Assembly (NCBI GenBank): GCA_030533445.1
Contig: CM060081.1
Span: 20,071,611-20,135,610 of the forward strand
From: Cyprinodon diabolis
Taxonomy: Eukaryota > Chordata > Actinopteri > Cyprinodontiformes > Cyprinodontidae
Direction: 5' to 3'
Length of the DNA: 64,000 nucleotides
Shown: positions 12,640 through 27,251 of the stretch, one piece after another
Position numbering within the stretch: position 1 is the stretch's first letter
How the letters are laid out: every line of letters begins with the position of its first letter
Notes under the pieces: model-generated
Database searches by the model: none
The model's input: only the letters and a program-made list of their open reading frames with translations
Told to the model about the DNA's origin: nothing
Program-made: the position numbers and the translations under genes

Positions 12640-15600
12640 AGGCAAAAATGCCATTGAACTACCATCAACATTTTCATCAAGCCTTGGTCTCTAAAACCAA
12701 AACTGATGCACAGCATGTTTTAATCATCAAAGAACCATGTTTACTGTATATTCTCACAGTTTTATTATTGTAATAAGAACATTTTTGTCAAAGACATGTT
12801 TTCGCCAACTTCATTATTGATGAAAACAACAGTGTGGCAGTGAGCCGTTTAGCACCGAGGACCCAATACATCAGTATTACTCATTTCTTTTTTTCATATT
12901 TATTAGAACTTCTATTCTTTTAACAAAATTCACTTCAGTTTTGGAAGTTATTTACTTCTGAAAGTCTTTGCTGCTGCCCTTTAGGGTCCTTCAAGCCAGA
13001 TCTCAGCGTGACAATTTCTAATGTTCTCACCCCAAGACATGGCAAATGTTGAGTAAGAGAATCTTGCCAAGCTGGTGTAGATCCAAATTAATTAATCAGC
13101 TTGGGGGGGACTTGGATTTTTTATTTTTTTACAAGCATGACCTGCAGAACACCAGCTATGAACCACAGACTCCTTGACCTCATTATTTTCACTGCTTCAC
13201 ATTCATGTTGGCTAGAAATGAAGACTTGTTTTTATGGCTCCACACTGAATTGCAAAAATTACCTCAACTTAAGACTTTGAAATGGGTTTCAGTGGAATGT
13301 TAACAAGTAAGTGAGGTTAAATGCCTGTAAAATTTACCAGTTACAAGATGCCTGTGACTGGAGCAGATGGGGAATATAGGGGTAAAGAAAATAGCTTGGT
13401 ACCAAAATACTTAACATTTTTGTCACTTTTGGCCTCATTTAGACACATAGTAGGTCAAAGGTAAGAGTGTGGTTTTAATTGCTCAAGCTAATCAGTCTCA
13501 CATAGACTTTGCTAAACACAGCCACAATAAACAGCTCACTAAAGTCTAATCAGTTTCAGTTTTAAAAAGTTTGATCAGAATGCCTTTATATCAATTTAGG
13601 ATTTCTCCTAATGAAAGCAATTTCCTTGCAGAAGAAATCAGAGTCCTTTACTGTACCGCATTTTGTCATAGTCAACATACATTTAAATATATATTATTGT
13701 GACATTATGTGCTACAGAAAGCCAATGCATAACTCAGTCATGTAGACTGAAAGAAAAAGACTATATTGTTTTTCAAATGTTTCATGCAAACAGGTTTACT
13801 GTACATCTTTATATTAAGTCCCAATATGTCTAAATTTTGTAGAACTACATTTTGCTGTATTTATCTCTGCAAGTCCTTTAAGGGTATGGACTCTTTACAT
13901 GATAGCATGAGGTCAGTGCATGAAGAGCACCTTTAAATATCAGTTTAGAGACTTATTTTTTTGTCAGTTACTGTATATTTATGGCTGGAATTGGTAGGAG
14001 CTGCATATACAGGTTTTGAGCAAACCCCTACATTGAATCTAAAGCTGTATATTTGGGGGACTTTTATCTAGTTGGTAAATCTTTGCCCCAGTACAATTTA
14101 TTTTGCAACAGCCTGGTTTTTTTTCCCCCTGTATTGAGCTCAATTCATCTTCCTATAAACTCTGACAAGCTCCCCTAAGGAAAAAGCTACTAAGGAGAAA
14201 AACAACTTCACAGCATGATATTTCCACCACTGTGTGTCTTGGGAGTTGCACTGTATTTAGGATGATCTGCAGTGTTAGTTTACTCTCATGTTTTTTTTTT
14301 TTACTATTTTGCTTTGAACTTTCCTTTACCTTTTCCCAGATGTGTACCATGCTCCCTATATCTCACACCTGTTTATCGTTACCAACTTTTAGGTGAACTA
14401 TTAAGCTGTCTATCTTTGCAGCTCCTCCAGAGTTACTGTGGGCCTAGAGCTTTCCCTGTACAGCCTTTCAGTGTAAGATAACGGCCCCCAAAGATTAGTG
14501 TTTGAAGAACCTAGTTAGTTGATGGCTACATCTACGTGTGCGGATAGGCAATATATTTTGCATTTTCATATGATGGATTCAGCAGTGCTAAATGTTCAAA
14601 GCTGGGACTAATGTTTTATAACCTAACCTTTTCCAAACAATCTTCCTGGCCTGCCTGCCTGCTTTGTTTCTTTGTCTTCAAAATGTTTTTCTTTCTATTT
14701 TAAATATATTTCAATTCATTCATCATTTGGTTCCCATTGCTGTATTTATAATCCAATGAAATACAGTGAAGTTTATTGTGCTGGCATGACTTAATGTAAA
14801 AAGAATTAGAATACCAATGTAATTTCTTTTGTAACTTCTTCTAACGAAGCTGCCAGAAGTATGCTTTACAAAGCATCTGTGCTTTCTGTTAAAGATATGC
14901 AGCTGCAGGCTATTTCCATCATCCATGAACCCATGAGAGAGATAACATTATTTTTGAGCTCTGATAGCAGGCTGATATGTTTTTGTTTTTTTTTTTATCA
15001 GAAAGAAAAATACTTAATATCTACAATAACCTGGTGCATTAAACTGAACAAAAAGCTCCAAAGAAACATATATGCCTGTGACCTATGTCACAGATGTAAA
15101 AATCTGATTTATTACAGTTTGCTAAAGTACTTTATGGGGAACATTGCAGACATTTCTGGAAGGTGAGAGGTTTCTTTTAAAAAAATATATCTTAATACTA
15201 CAAGAAACCTTTTCTTTATAGAACTGCAACCCACACCATATTTGTTTCTTTCTATTTTAGTCCACTGGCTGTCATGCAGAGAGAAGCAGAACCAACACCA
15301 ATCAGGGACAGAAAATGTTTCAGTTCTCTGTGTAAGAGAAAACCTGAGTCAAGTGCTGGTTTGAAGAGGCTTAAAGGCTTAAAGAGGAAGCCTCTGGAAA
15401 CAAAAGTTGTTGTGATCCCATCACAATCCAGCTTTGATATCTTGGAATTACAAGTACAACTCTGTATGTATTTCTCTTTGGCTGTCTGTTGACCTCCATG
15501 AATTGAGGCACTGAGTCATCTCTCCCTGGTAAAATTTTAAGGCAGTCCTATAGTTTTAAAATTCCCCTTCATCACCACAGCTTCTTCAGATAGTGTTGTC

Positions 15601-18235
15601 TTAAGCGTTGGAATTTGCATTTAAATTGACTTCAGGCATCACCATTTATTTTTCTGGAGACAGAGAGTTTTATCATTGACTTCGCTTCTAATTCTGTTGG
15701 ATCTGCTACAAATGTGATAACCAAAGCAGGATTATTATGCAGGGAAATTGCAGTCCCAGGTTTGTTTCATGCTCTGCTGTAGACACTCTTAAACCACCCT
15801 GTACTGGCGTTTGACAAAGTCTGAGAAAACTAAAGATTATATTCACGTCTTTCATCCATGAAAGATTCTTGAGCTTAAAAACATTTGTGGTCCTTGCATA
15901 ATTTTACTTTATGATTCAGAAAATGGTTGTGACATAGTGAATGATGTTCTTGCATTAATAGAAACTTTTTCTTTGTTCAAAATGCTTCTTTCTGAAATGG
16001 ATGAATATATTCATAGCCCTTTCAGACATGACAGTCAGGCATATTAAATAGATTTATGAGGATATAAGGCTGTCAATCCTGCTCCTCTGTATTTTCTTAT
16101 ATGTTAGCCATTTTTATAAAGGTATCTTTTTATGTTTAGAACGTATTCAAACAAAAGTATTCACTGCTACTGTCTTATAAGAAGGAAATTGTTTGAGACA
16201 ATTCTTGTGAAACCTTTCTTACAAGTAAGCAATTTTTTAGCAGATTTGTAGTTTTAATTTTCTTCAGTCCAAATGCCCTAAACAAATAACTGGAAATGTA
16301 CAAAGGGTATTATTATGCATGTGTTTAAGTTTCTTTTTTTTATTACTTTTTGGCTAAATCAATTGTATGACCATCAAAGTCACGTTTTTACACAGACCTT
16401 ATCCTATTTAAGGCAAAGCATTATAGGATTTTTTAAAGTAACTTTATGATAGGATTTATTTCATTTCCTATTCAGTACCTAATATGTATTTTAATTTTTC
16501 ATCCTGTGACTGATTTTCACATTTCAAGTTCTCTGTCAAGTTTTATTGTATAACTAGTTTGCAAAATGTTTTTAAAGTTAGTGACTATATGAATTTACGT
16601 CTTTTTTTTTCTTCTCCTTTTTGGAGGATTGGCATAAATGTCATTCTTTCCAAAGCTGGTAGCGACACACCTCAAAGTACTGACCCAGGAAGGTTATGTT
16701 ATATATTTTATATATAATACTATACATAAATTCATAAAAAAAATCTAAATAAAAAATTTGATTCATAAAACACATTTTTAGACTTTTATTTATTAAAATC
16801 AGTAAAGTGTGTTTCTTTTTCTGTCTATTGCCAGATTATCCCCCAGATTTATTGATGTAAAATACTACTGAAAAGCACAGAGGATTTATGGTAGTAACAT
16901 GATGAATGTATAAAAGAAAATTAATTTGGATATGAAGTCCTTTGTAAAATAATGCCATTTAGTGTGTATTTTGGGCTAAAAAATAATCCATAGCCCCTTT
17001 GACTCATGTCATTGTGACCTCTGTGATTAATCCACCTTACAAAAATAGTTGAGAAAGAAGCAGCCGGCTCTGTAGGGGTCATGATAATTTAGGGGGCTGT
17101 GGTACTTCAGGGTTGACAGCTTGATGCAGAAATCAGCCCCAAAATCCTGTTTAATTGACACCATTACCCTCGAGGTGTGTCGGTTTTCTGACACTTGATG
17201 AGCTCACACATGTTATCCTCTCACCGTAAATAGTAAATCCACGCTTCATGTTTTTAAAGCATTGTACACCCCAGTAATCCCCATTTTAACAGCTGCTAGT
17301 CCCAGCTGAGCCACAGTTGGTGTCTTGTGTCAGGGGGTTGTGATGAACCATTTTATGAACCCAATATACCTTCATTTTCTCCCACTGGGTTTGTTCTTCT
17401 AGTCTTCAGGTTGAACCTGAGCATTACAAGCCCCTTGGTCCAGCCGCCTGCTGTAACTCACCTGCTGTTTAAACATTCGGATCATATCTTTGACCCCCAA
17501 GCCATCCCCGGGCCAGCCTTTTTGTGGGCAGTACGAAGTTACAGATGGCTCTCCTTTATCCTGGGATTCACCGATGGAGGTGGTGTGGAGAGTTTGAAGG
17601 TTAAAGGCAGGTCCTCCTCTCTTGTTCTCTTTAACGCAGTCATTAACACTCAGGACCTTTTGATACTTGAGCTGACCTTTTTCTTTTTTGCAGAGGGGGT
17701 TTATTTTGGGTTAAAAGTATGCCAGGAGTACCAGTATTAACCTTGTGTTTTATGTCTTCGAATGAACAGCAATTGACTGGCAGACTCTACTCTGGTTCAT
17801 TCCATACACCTAGTGTGTCCTGGCTCATGTTTTGCTACAGTAGAAAGTCTTTTCTCCTGTTTCCACAAGCCTACATTTTTCTGTCCTCCCAAAAGCTTTT
17901 CAGCTAGCCCAAAGATGAAGTAAACAATCTTTTTTTTTTTTTTTGAAAAAACTGGAAATAACTATTCAAACAAAAGATAAAACAATGGCTGTGCTCCAGT
18001 GTGTGGGGGAGTTTTTGCAAGCTTAACAAAAAGAGAGTGATGCTACAGTTGTAAGTTGACAGAGCCATGTTTGCACCCCAGTGAGGAGAGGAGAAATTTC
18101 TAACAATCATAGCGAGTAATACAGCACTAACATGATGCAGTTCTTCTTTTAACGGCTGCTTGCATTAACTGTCAAAAGCAAAGCAGGTAGAAACTGTCGA
18201 TCTCAAAGAGGTCGTCCAAATGCACCTCATGTGGC
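12640..18235. other. No gene seen
   Basis: Mostly AT-rich DNA. An open frame at 15274-15492 (basic, KRKPESS, GLKRLKGLKRKP) follows a TTCTATTTTAG that could act as an acceptor, but it has no recognised similarity and no clear donor. The 137-codon frame at 17327-17740 has no recognisable domain. Confidence 0.4.
16975..17260. promoter_or_regulatory. Candidate conserved noncoding element 2
   Basis: A low-repeat block with GTCATGATAATTTAGGGG, TTTAATTGACACCATTA and TGTGATTAATCC, giving homeodomain-like TAAT/ATTA sites. It differs from the AT-rich monotone of its flanks. Inference only. Confidence 0.2.
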
Positions 18236-18944
18236 TCAGAAGTATTCACGCCCTTGGAGCATCTTATGCATCTTTTTCTCTTACAACCTCACACTTTATG
18301 GAATGATATTTTGATTTATTTATTCAATAATCCATCCTACATTACTGTTTAATAAAGTCAATGATAAATTATGCATTTCTATATATGCATATTTGTTGAA
18401 GTTTAAAATATGTGCTTATGTTGGTATTTACTCCCCTGAGATAGTGATTTCCTTGACCACCTTTCATTTTTCATTATGGTATTTTTTCAAACAGTAGGGT
18501 CAGGTTGCTGTCCTGCTGGAATGCAAATTGCTGCTTCAGTCTCTTACACCATTGCAGCATCTTCTTCCAGTATTGACCATTTTTATCTTCAACCATTTTA
18601 CCTTTTCAACTGAGCAGATTTCCAGTCCTTGCTTTGGACAGGACATCCCTAAAGACAGATGCTGTAAATATGCCTTAGCGTAAAGACTTTCAGTCCTTCG
18701 GTAAGAGCTGTATATATTATGAAATGAAATCACACACAGATTAAATCTATTTCTGAATGCAATCACTTCCAATGAATGTTGTTCGACCACATGTTTTATT
18801 CAATTAAGTAAAAAAAAACAAAGACTACAACATTTCTTCAATTTTACAATTTTAAGTTCTGTTACAAAAAAAATCAGTTAAAGTTTTTTAACTGTAATAT
18901 TACAGATATTCAAAGAAAAGTTCTGGGAGTGTAAATACGTTTGA
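18236..18944 (-). mobile_element. Tc1/mariner-like transposon remnant
   Basis: The ends are imperfect inverted repeats: TCAGAAGTATTCACGCCCTT on the left and, in reverse complement, a similar segment at 18921-18944. They resemble fish Tc1 ends of the type GTATTCACACCCCTT. On the minus strand at 18500-18532 the sequence reads FAFQQDSNL, decayed from the W-x-FQQDNDPKHT region of Tc1 transposases. It runs almost directly into GAAAGGTGG and CTCAGGGG segments that normally lie several hundred bases downstream. The element therefore has an internal deletion as well as many substitutions and is inactive. Confidence 0.78.
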
Positions 18945-19273
18945 AACTGCTTTATGCTTGTGACTTAAACTCAGTTATTTACTTATTAATGGTATTTGCC
19001 TGTAAACCATACACAGTGATTGTAGCTGGCACTGAAGCGGTATTTAACTGTGGTGCTGTGCCACAGATGGCAGAACAGCTGTGAACGAATTAGTAACTTA
19101 GGAAAACATTTCTAAAGTAATCTACCAATCCTTTGCATAATTTTCGGGTGGTCCAGGAGAGATGCATCAGTGTGGAGGCTGTATGAGAGTGGGGGCCCAT
19201 ACTTGCTATGGCTGGTGGAACATATTGTTACTAAGATTGTGCGGGTATTGCTAGTGGAGTCACGTCTGTCTGC

Positions 19274-19293
19274 TTTTTTTTTTTTTTTTTTTT
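19274..19293. repeat. T homopolymer of 20
   Basis: An uninterrupted T run; on the minus strand it could be the A-tail of an unrecognised retroinsertion. Other homopolymers: T at 17930-17944, 36329-36347 and 36450-36461; C at 19458-19470; A at 25817-25832. Confidence 0.9.
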
Positions 19294-22200
19294 GAGAGCT
19301 GTGAAATGAGAGCCAGTACTGATCAAGCAAACCATAAGCTAGCTCTATACAGGGGATTCCATTACAGAGTTCAGAGCCCACACTGGCTCCAAAAGGAACC
19401 AGAGGGGGGGATTTGATTTGTTTTGGTCAATAAGTGGTGAAAATGGTTGGAAATGTACCCCCCCCCCCCCTTCTTTTTCTCTACACAGAGGCTGATTTAT
19501 AATAGCGCCTGTCTCCAGTTTCCTGCCGTTGTGTTAAAGCAGGAGGTGGGGCTATTAAATGGATGGTGTAGCATTGCATCTCTGTCGCTGTCAGCAAGGA
19601 GGTCCCCCCGCACCCAGGGCTACTATGGCCACTAGGATCTGCAGTCTGTATTTGTGTAGAGCTTATCTTCTTTTGTTCAAAATTCTTACCTTTCATAGGA
19701 AAATCCTTTAAATAAAATAGTGGAGCCTTTACATAAAAAGAGAAAGGCTTAAAACACAGAAGAGATGAAAGCAGAATAACTTACAATGGATCAAAGGAAT
19801 ATTGTTCAAAGCCATTTAGTTCCTGTTTTGACTCTTTAATGGCAAAGATGTTCATATTTTCAGTAGAGCATGTTAGATGAATTCTCTGCTGTCTGACCCG
19901 AGCCAAAATGCAAAGCGCAGCAAGTCCACAGCCATGATCATTAGAGCTGTGGGCCTGTGGACCCTAATGGTTGTCCCTGTACTGCTGCCGCAGCACATTC
20001 AGGAGCCTCAAATAAGGCTCCCGGGTGTGAACACATGAACTGATTCAGACGGATGAATTCACATTTCCATTTCTTGCTTTAAAACTGGATTCATAATACT
20101 GGACCCTCAGTAGCAGGCTCACAAAAAGCATATTAGCAGTGTTGTCCTCTGTGAAAAGTCATTAAAGGAGGCTAATTGGAAAGTTTGTCCCCATTTGTCT
20201 ACACTTTAAAGGCAGGGGGAGATGGCGCTGTTTACAAGTTACAATGTGGGGACAGTCCCCAAGTGGCTGCAGTCTTGGGGGGATGGGCTTTGAAATATCA
20301 CTGCTGCTGGAATGAGCTGTCCCCAGATTTGCCAATACCAAAACAACAGTGTTCACTGAAAGGTGCATCACTATACTAGCAGGTCAACTGGCAAATTTGA
20401 ATGTAGACTGCAGCAGAAGGAAGAGTTATATTTTCTTGAGATTTATGTACGTCTCAAGAAACTCTTAAACATAATATTTAAAAATCAATATAAGGTCATA
20501 ACACAGCCCATTTATCAAGTTTATTTATTTCCACAGTCCTGGTAAAATGCTCTCCATGGTGATCTTTTTTGAATTACATGCAAAGGCGGACTGATCGAAG
20601 TCCCTCTGTTGTTTTAATAGGGGCAGTATGGATTTCTAGCCATCCAAATGAACCCTTTTAGGGCCTAAAGTCATTGTTCTGTGCTTTGCCTCTGGTTTTA
20701 GTGACCAGCCCCCTGCACGCCCCCCACCCGCCAACCACCACCACAACATGTGCTGTTGTCCAATCAATAATGATAGAATTTTATGTGCCTTTGAGAACTT
20801 GGTGTAAATTCACAGCATACCAGTGGTTGGAATTAAATCAGTATGTTCCCCATTATCTCATGTGCTTTGAAGTCCTGTTAATTATTGTCACAGCTATAGA
20901 GGATATATTTTGTTGCATTTGTATGGATTTGTTTGAATTTGGGCCCATATCGGATCCAAATTGATTTTCTACATATTGGCAACATTTCACTTCAGATGGT
21001 TCATAATTTATGTTTTTAGTTCTGAATCTAATAACTGATTCTCATTAGCTCAGTGACCATACTCAGCTCTTACCTGATGACAATCAATACTTATACTGCA
21101 TGGAATCAATTCCACTTATGTAGAGGAGGCTGGGGACCATCCTACTTATGTGTTGGAATCTACCCAAAATCTAAATTCTTAGAGACAATTCTCATAATGA
21201 TTTCCAAAAAGACAATCTGATGCCAAGTCTTTATGTTATTCTATGAATCATTCTTAGTATTAGAATTGCAGTTTTTAATGTGCTGTATGTGATTCACTGC
21301 TTTGTTGTCCTGCATGTACACCAACACCAATCTGTTTTTTCTAAGACAAATGGCTTTACCAATAACCGGAGCGTAATTTACTTTCTACAGATCTGTGGGG
21401 GGTTGGAAATGTCAAATCAAAAGGGTTATCTGGGAAGGAAAGGATAAAAAACCTCAAAGGCTAAAAATATATATTTAGGACTACACAGTATGATGCATAA
21501 ATAATTTCCATTTTATTTTTGAAATGTACTTGATGGACACAAAGAGAACCCATAAATAGATGATGAGAGTTTGTATTGAACTTCAAGATACAACTATCTG
21601 TCTTAAGCATAAACTGTTGTTTTAGGGGGTGGGGGATTGGGGGTCCTATGCTTATTTGGCCCCAGTTTGTAGGAAACCTCCACTTCCTTTCCACACTGTT
21701 ACATTAAATTCATAAATAGTAAATAAATAGTCCCTGCACATGTTCCTCTTTACCCTGTTTATGAACAATTGTAAGTTGAGCCAAACACGTTTTTCTGTAT
21801 CTAAGCTAAATAGATGACAGAACGGCTCCTGTTTCTATATAATCATAATAATAATAATAAAAAAGGTTTTATATAAAGATACTTTTCTGGTCAACACATG
21901 CAATCAATGCAATTTGCTGCTATGTAATATATACATTCTGCCAAATATTCATTTTTTCAAATCACAAATTTTATAATCACTGTTGAACATAGCTCTCTAG
22001 AAAGACTGATATTTTTTTGGTAGGATGCCAGTTTTTTAGGTCTCCATGTTTCTAGTCTCAGGCAGCCTCTCTTCTGACTCCCTCATCTTTACTGGACAGA
22101 TGACCATGAAAGTCAGCATATTAGTAATTCTCGTTTGAGCTTAAGAGTTTGCCATTACCACTTTTTTGGCCATTATGTGTTGATGCTGTAACTCAGTTTT

Positions 22201-25200
22201 TTTGTTTTTTTGTTGCTACTTTTGATTTTGTTATGAGCGTTCATGCTCTTTCTTAGTCTTTTTCCTAACATAGTTTAATCATCTAATTACTTAATTCATG
22301 TGAGTTGGACCAGGACATATCTGAAAGTTACAGCTCTCATGTAATGGAATTGCCCACCCATGGCCTATAGCATCGCTCCCACTTGAGTAATGTCAATCAA
22401 ATTGCTGTCTTCTCAAACATCACTGCATACTTTAAACCTGGGACTTGTCAATTAAAAATGAAATTAGAAGTTGTGAGAAAAATAGGATGAACTCTCTGAT
22501 TTAATCACATAGTGGGTTTATACAATGCTGGAACTGTTTGAGAGCTAGACTGATGGTCAAACAAAACATACCTTTTGAGCAGCTGAAGTAATATCAATTC
22601 AAAGAGACCAAGTAGAGGCTGGAGCCACAGCTCTGCAGTCTGTGTTCCAGCAGCCACTCAGATAAGGAATAATTACTTTCCCAAGCAATCACTAAGCTCT
22701 GCCTGGCCTTCATTTGTTTGACTCCAGAAAACTTCTTTAATTTAAAAACTCATTGAGTTACTGGACTTTACTATAATGGCATGCCCAAAGACTTAAAACA
22801 CAGCTCCTGTGTTATCAGTCTTATTGCTGCCTAGTTTTCCTGTTAAACTAGTGAGCAAAGTCCATGACAAGGAAAAGTTGAAAGCCATGACAGTGACAGA
22901 GCAGGGAAAAATACAAAGACAAACATTTCTTACTAAAATGTAATATGCCAATGAGCCTTTTTCATGAGACCATATGATTCAGATTCTCTGTTTCCAGGGG
23001 AAACCACCTATCTTGTCATATTTTTAATCTTCTGCAATAGTCCTGGCTTTTTCATGCTGCCCCCACCACATCTACCATTAGTGGTGGACCATGCCATGTC
23101 GTGACATGGGAACCCTTATAAACGTGTTAAGGGCTGGAGGCATTAGCATTTTGGACGCTTCTGAATAGAGGCATTTGTTCCTCTTCCTGTGCCTCCCTGA
23201 AAGACTCTATTAAAGGGAGGTTTAGGAATTGCTCTGTTTTGGACTTGGGAGAACATGGAGAGAACATTTGACAGCAGATTTTCCGAGAAAACAAAATACT
23301 GCAACAAGCTGTTTAATAAGCATACTGCTTATTACTGAACAAACTGGAAGAATTAAAATGATCGTTTTGTTTTCAGTCTTTGGTTTTTAACCCTGTATTA
23401 ATTTTTTCTAACTTTATCTCAGAAAAGCAAAATCATTCAGCTAGCAGGAATTTACTATATATATCTGTTGGCTGTCCATCTTCATTCAAATAGCTGGGTC
23501 ACTTCATAGTGACGGAAGAACATAAAGATTCTGCAGTGTTGCTCTTTTATAAAGCTGATGATAGGCTGAGCAGAATTTGTCTCTACTGTTGGCTCCATTA
23601 ATGAAGCCCTCTGATTGATCTGTGATTCCACCTCATGCTGCGAACACAGCAGGACCTGTTGTCAGCGCTAGTCAGATTCTTTACTGTGTGACATCCTGGC
23701 TTTCATCACCCTAGCTTTTCAACAGTTTACCATTACATGTGGAATGGCGAGCTTCATCCATAATGTACCCTCCACAGCTGTGGATAATGATGGAACAATG
23801 GTGGGTGCATTGTGTTTCTAGCATCAATACACCTCAGTAGACAGCTCTGATTGTCAATCACCACTTGTCTGTGGCCATCAAGTGCACAGCTGCTTATCCA
23901 GAATGAGGTTTTTGAGAGGACTGATCAAATGTTCAACAGACCAAAATACAGTAGCTGTCATGACAACATTCAGGCTTGGAGTGGTAGGATTATTTTTAGA
24001 TTGAGTGACAATATGGTATTGTTTTACAGTTTAAATAATGAATACTAATAACAGTATTAAAATCATCACTCAGTTTTTCCAATGTGCACAAATCAAATTA
24101 TGTTCTCTCAAAGGGAATTCTGCAATATATTTTTACAACATTTTAATTCCAGGTGAAAATTAACAGATTGGTCTCACTAGATGATCTTTTTTTTAAGTTT
24201 GCAGTGTTTCCATTGTGGCTTGTGGAAGACTGGAATTGTGATTTTCCTGCAAATCATCAGAGAAGGCCAAATATGAAAACTGCAAAATCAATAATTTTTA
24301 CATTGGCCGGAGTTCAAGCATATTTCCCTGATGTAAAATTTGTCAATCTGTGTTTTGAATCTCTGCAGCTCATCCGGAGTTATAATGGTCTTCCTTAGAT
24401 AGGTTCTTTGATAAAAGTTCAGCTGCCGATTTGCTGGATTGTGAGGGATACTAATTGTTTTTTTTAAGAGTTTACTATACAATTGTAAATTTGAATGATG
24501 GATATTCAAGCTTTGAATTGGTGAGGTTTTTTTTTATAGACCAATTTTTTATAAACATTTCTAGAATGTGTGGCTTTTCTTTGTCATCTTAATGCCTTTT
24601 TATCTCCTCTAATTTTCTCTAACAACCATTTTAGGCCTTAAGGGAATGAAAGTCCATCGCATACTTTATATCTTGTAAAATATATTTTACCTATACATCA
24701 CAATTATTTTCATCTTGAGAATTAAATCCATTGAGGTTTGTGGTTGCAACAGTGCAAAATGTAAAAATGTCTAGTGATTAAGAAATCCTTTAAAAAACTC
24801 AATTTTAACTGGGATTTCTGTGTTTTGTGGTGTAGAGTGAGGATGAGATGAATTCCCGCTTCTTTTTTTCTTGGCTTCTCTTTGGTTTGTAGAAATGACA
24901 AAATTAATGTTAAATGATTCCTCTCTTAGTTTAACAAGCCCTTAATAGTGAGCCTGATGGTGTGGATCTGATTTAATATGTTTCCTGCATGCAGAATTAA
25001 GAGAATTAAGAATTTGTGCACTCTGGAATGAACAAAAGCTCAACATTTAGGAAAAGGAAATCACTTTACCCATCCTAATGCTTAGAAAGTGAGTCATCTA
25101 TTCTTCTATCCCTTTGTAGCATTTCTGTCCTTTCGTAGCTTAACTGTACAAACATGCTTTGTCTTTATATCAGAGGCAGTCCTTTGAAAACTATCAAAAG

Positions 25201-25989
25201 AAGTATTGAGACTGAGGTTACTGACAGTTTTCAGTAAGCAATCACTTTTTCTTTTGTTCTTTTTTTGCCTTTTGTAGGCACAAAACAATAAATACAGCTT
25301 GTTGAGTCACCAGTGAAGTCTTTTATTCAGCCTTGGCATGGAGTTGTAGAGGATCAGCTGAGAAACATCATTATTGTTCAACCTGTTGACACAATGCACA
25401 GTAACCGCAAAGCAAACCTATATTGTAGGTGTTTCTGTAGCAGCATGCATTGCTGTGATCGATGATAGAGCCTGAAGCTGCAGTTGGCAAACCAGTCTTA
25501 ATGATTTTTATCTCCATTTCCTCCTCCTGTTGGAGGTTCGATTTTATGATTAAGCAAATTGGATTTGATCCCACTTTGTACAGACCACAGACAGCAGTTA
25601 AATCATGCTGCTCCATCAGCACTTTAATATCCACTCTTCAAGTGAGGAAGCCTGGCCCTTTTTGCTCCAACCACTCAGGATCTCTTGAGACCTGAATAAA
25701 CTCCTCCTTTTGCTCATTTGAAGTATCATCATTTACCAACTTCTTACTGCCTAAATTGTTGTTCAACAGACAAAAAAAAGCAAAGAGTATGTTTGCACTT
25801 ATCAGGTTATGTATGTAAAAAAAAAAAAAAAATGAAATTCCTGTAAAACAAAAAAAACAAAAAAACAATTGCCAAACTGAAAAAAGGAACTGGTATGAAT
25901 GCAGAATGTTACAGCCTCCTACAGATCCCTTTGTGACTGTGCTTAGTTGTAGAGCTTGAACTTGTTACTAAAGAAGATATAAAAAAGTA

Positions 25990-25992
<3 letters not shown>

Positions 25993-26040
<48 letters not shown>

Positions 26041-26080
26041 CATACATACATACATATACATATACATATATATATATATA
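25993..26080. repeat. Microsatellite (TA)n with (CATA)n
   Basis: TA repeats at 25993-26036 are followed by about five CATA units and further TA repeats interrupted by CA. A second ATATATACTAAT-rich patch continues to about 26112. Confidence 0.97.
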
Positions 26081-27251
26081 CTAATTTTATATACTAATAT
26101 AATATATATACTAATTTTTTGGAGTTTTTGAATTGCATTTTCTTTTTTTTGAATAATTCTATGAAAAGAAAATTAACAGTTTTTGCACAGCTTTTCATCA
26201 TTTTTAAATAGTAAAGCTTTGGGGATACAAATGTGTTAAGTTGGAGGGTTTGGAACTAGAATAAACATTAGTTTTGAACAAATAGATTTTATAGTAATAG
26301 CAAAGTAAAATGTCCAACTCAGAAGATGAGATGGAAATATTAAATAAGGCCAACAAGAAGAAATTTAAAAGATATTTCAACAATATATGCTTAACAATTA
26401 AGAGTTCCCTGTTTTTTGTTTCTTTTTCACAAGTCAAGTACATGTATCTCAAAGCTCAAATCATGTTACAGTATATCATGTGGAAATCTGTAGTCTATTT
26501 TGGGTGTTTCAGTCCAGGTTTAGGATATAATTTTTTTCTGATTTTCTTCATCTAAGCTAGTCCTCTTGGCAAAATGCTTTGAAAATGTTAGGTTTGAGCT
26601 TTCATATTTAAAATGTTTTTATAAATCTCAAACTACATTATAATTTAAACATACACAGACTTCCGCACTGGCAAGAGGAGATATTAACTATTAGACTGCC
26701 AGGTTATTTTCATAGAGCACACACATTTTTTACATTCTGTCTGTAATTGGTTTTTAACCAGCTAACAAAATATTTCTGCACAACCAATTTTAAGATGGTA
26801 GAAGCTTTTTATTTGAAATAAAACTCTTATAAATAGATATTACTTGGTACCAACCTTGCAATATTCATATTTAAGACCTTAAATAATAACTCCATCATTA
26901 AAGCTGTCAGCTGCAGGATAGTTCTGAATAAAGCCCTTTTCTCTTTTATTGTGTTCATACAGTCTTTTCTTGAGATTTCATCATGTTAGTGTTGCATGTT
27001 ATCCAGAATGTAATCAGTCAAATTGTGTCGTTGGAAATTGATTTGGTCATTTTGATATCCGTGAAATCAGATTTAATTAATTGGGCTTCTGGTTATATGA
27101 TTTTTTAAGGCTGTCAGATGAATTCATGTGATGATAATGACAACAGGTGAAGTACCCCTTTTTGTGGCATCCACTCTTTAGAGCTCTGAGCTCTTTATCT
27201 GGTATTCAAGATTGTCAGCGATGTTTGATTTTCTGGAGATATCTTTCCAGC

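Larger units (their letters stand above)
18945..27251. other. No gene seen; mostly unique-looking AT-rich DNA
   Basis: Holds the T run at 19274, a C run at 19458, an (AAT)n patch at about 21842-21860 and the TA microsatellite at 25993. No exon recognised. Confidence 0.45.

Noticed and set aside
15274..15492. 72-codon basic frame after an AG that could be a splice acceptor
   Set aside because: No recognised similarity and no clear donor; left as unexplained.
17327..17740. 137-codon open frame on the + strand
   Set aside because: No recognisable domain, hydrophobic and low-complexity parts (FFFFAEG), no supporting splice or promoter structure; expected by chance in 64 kb.
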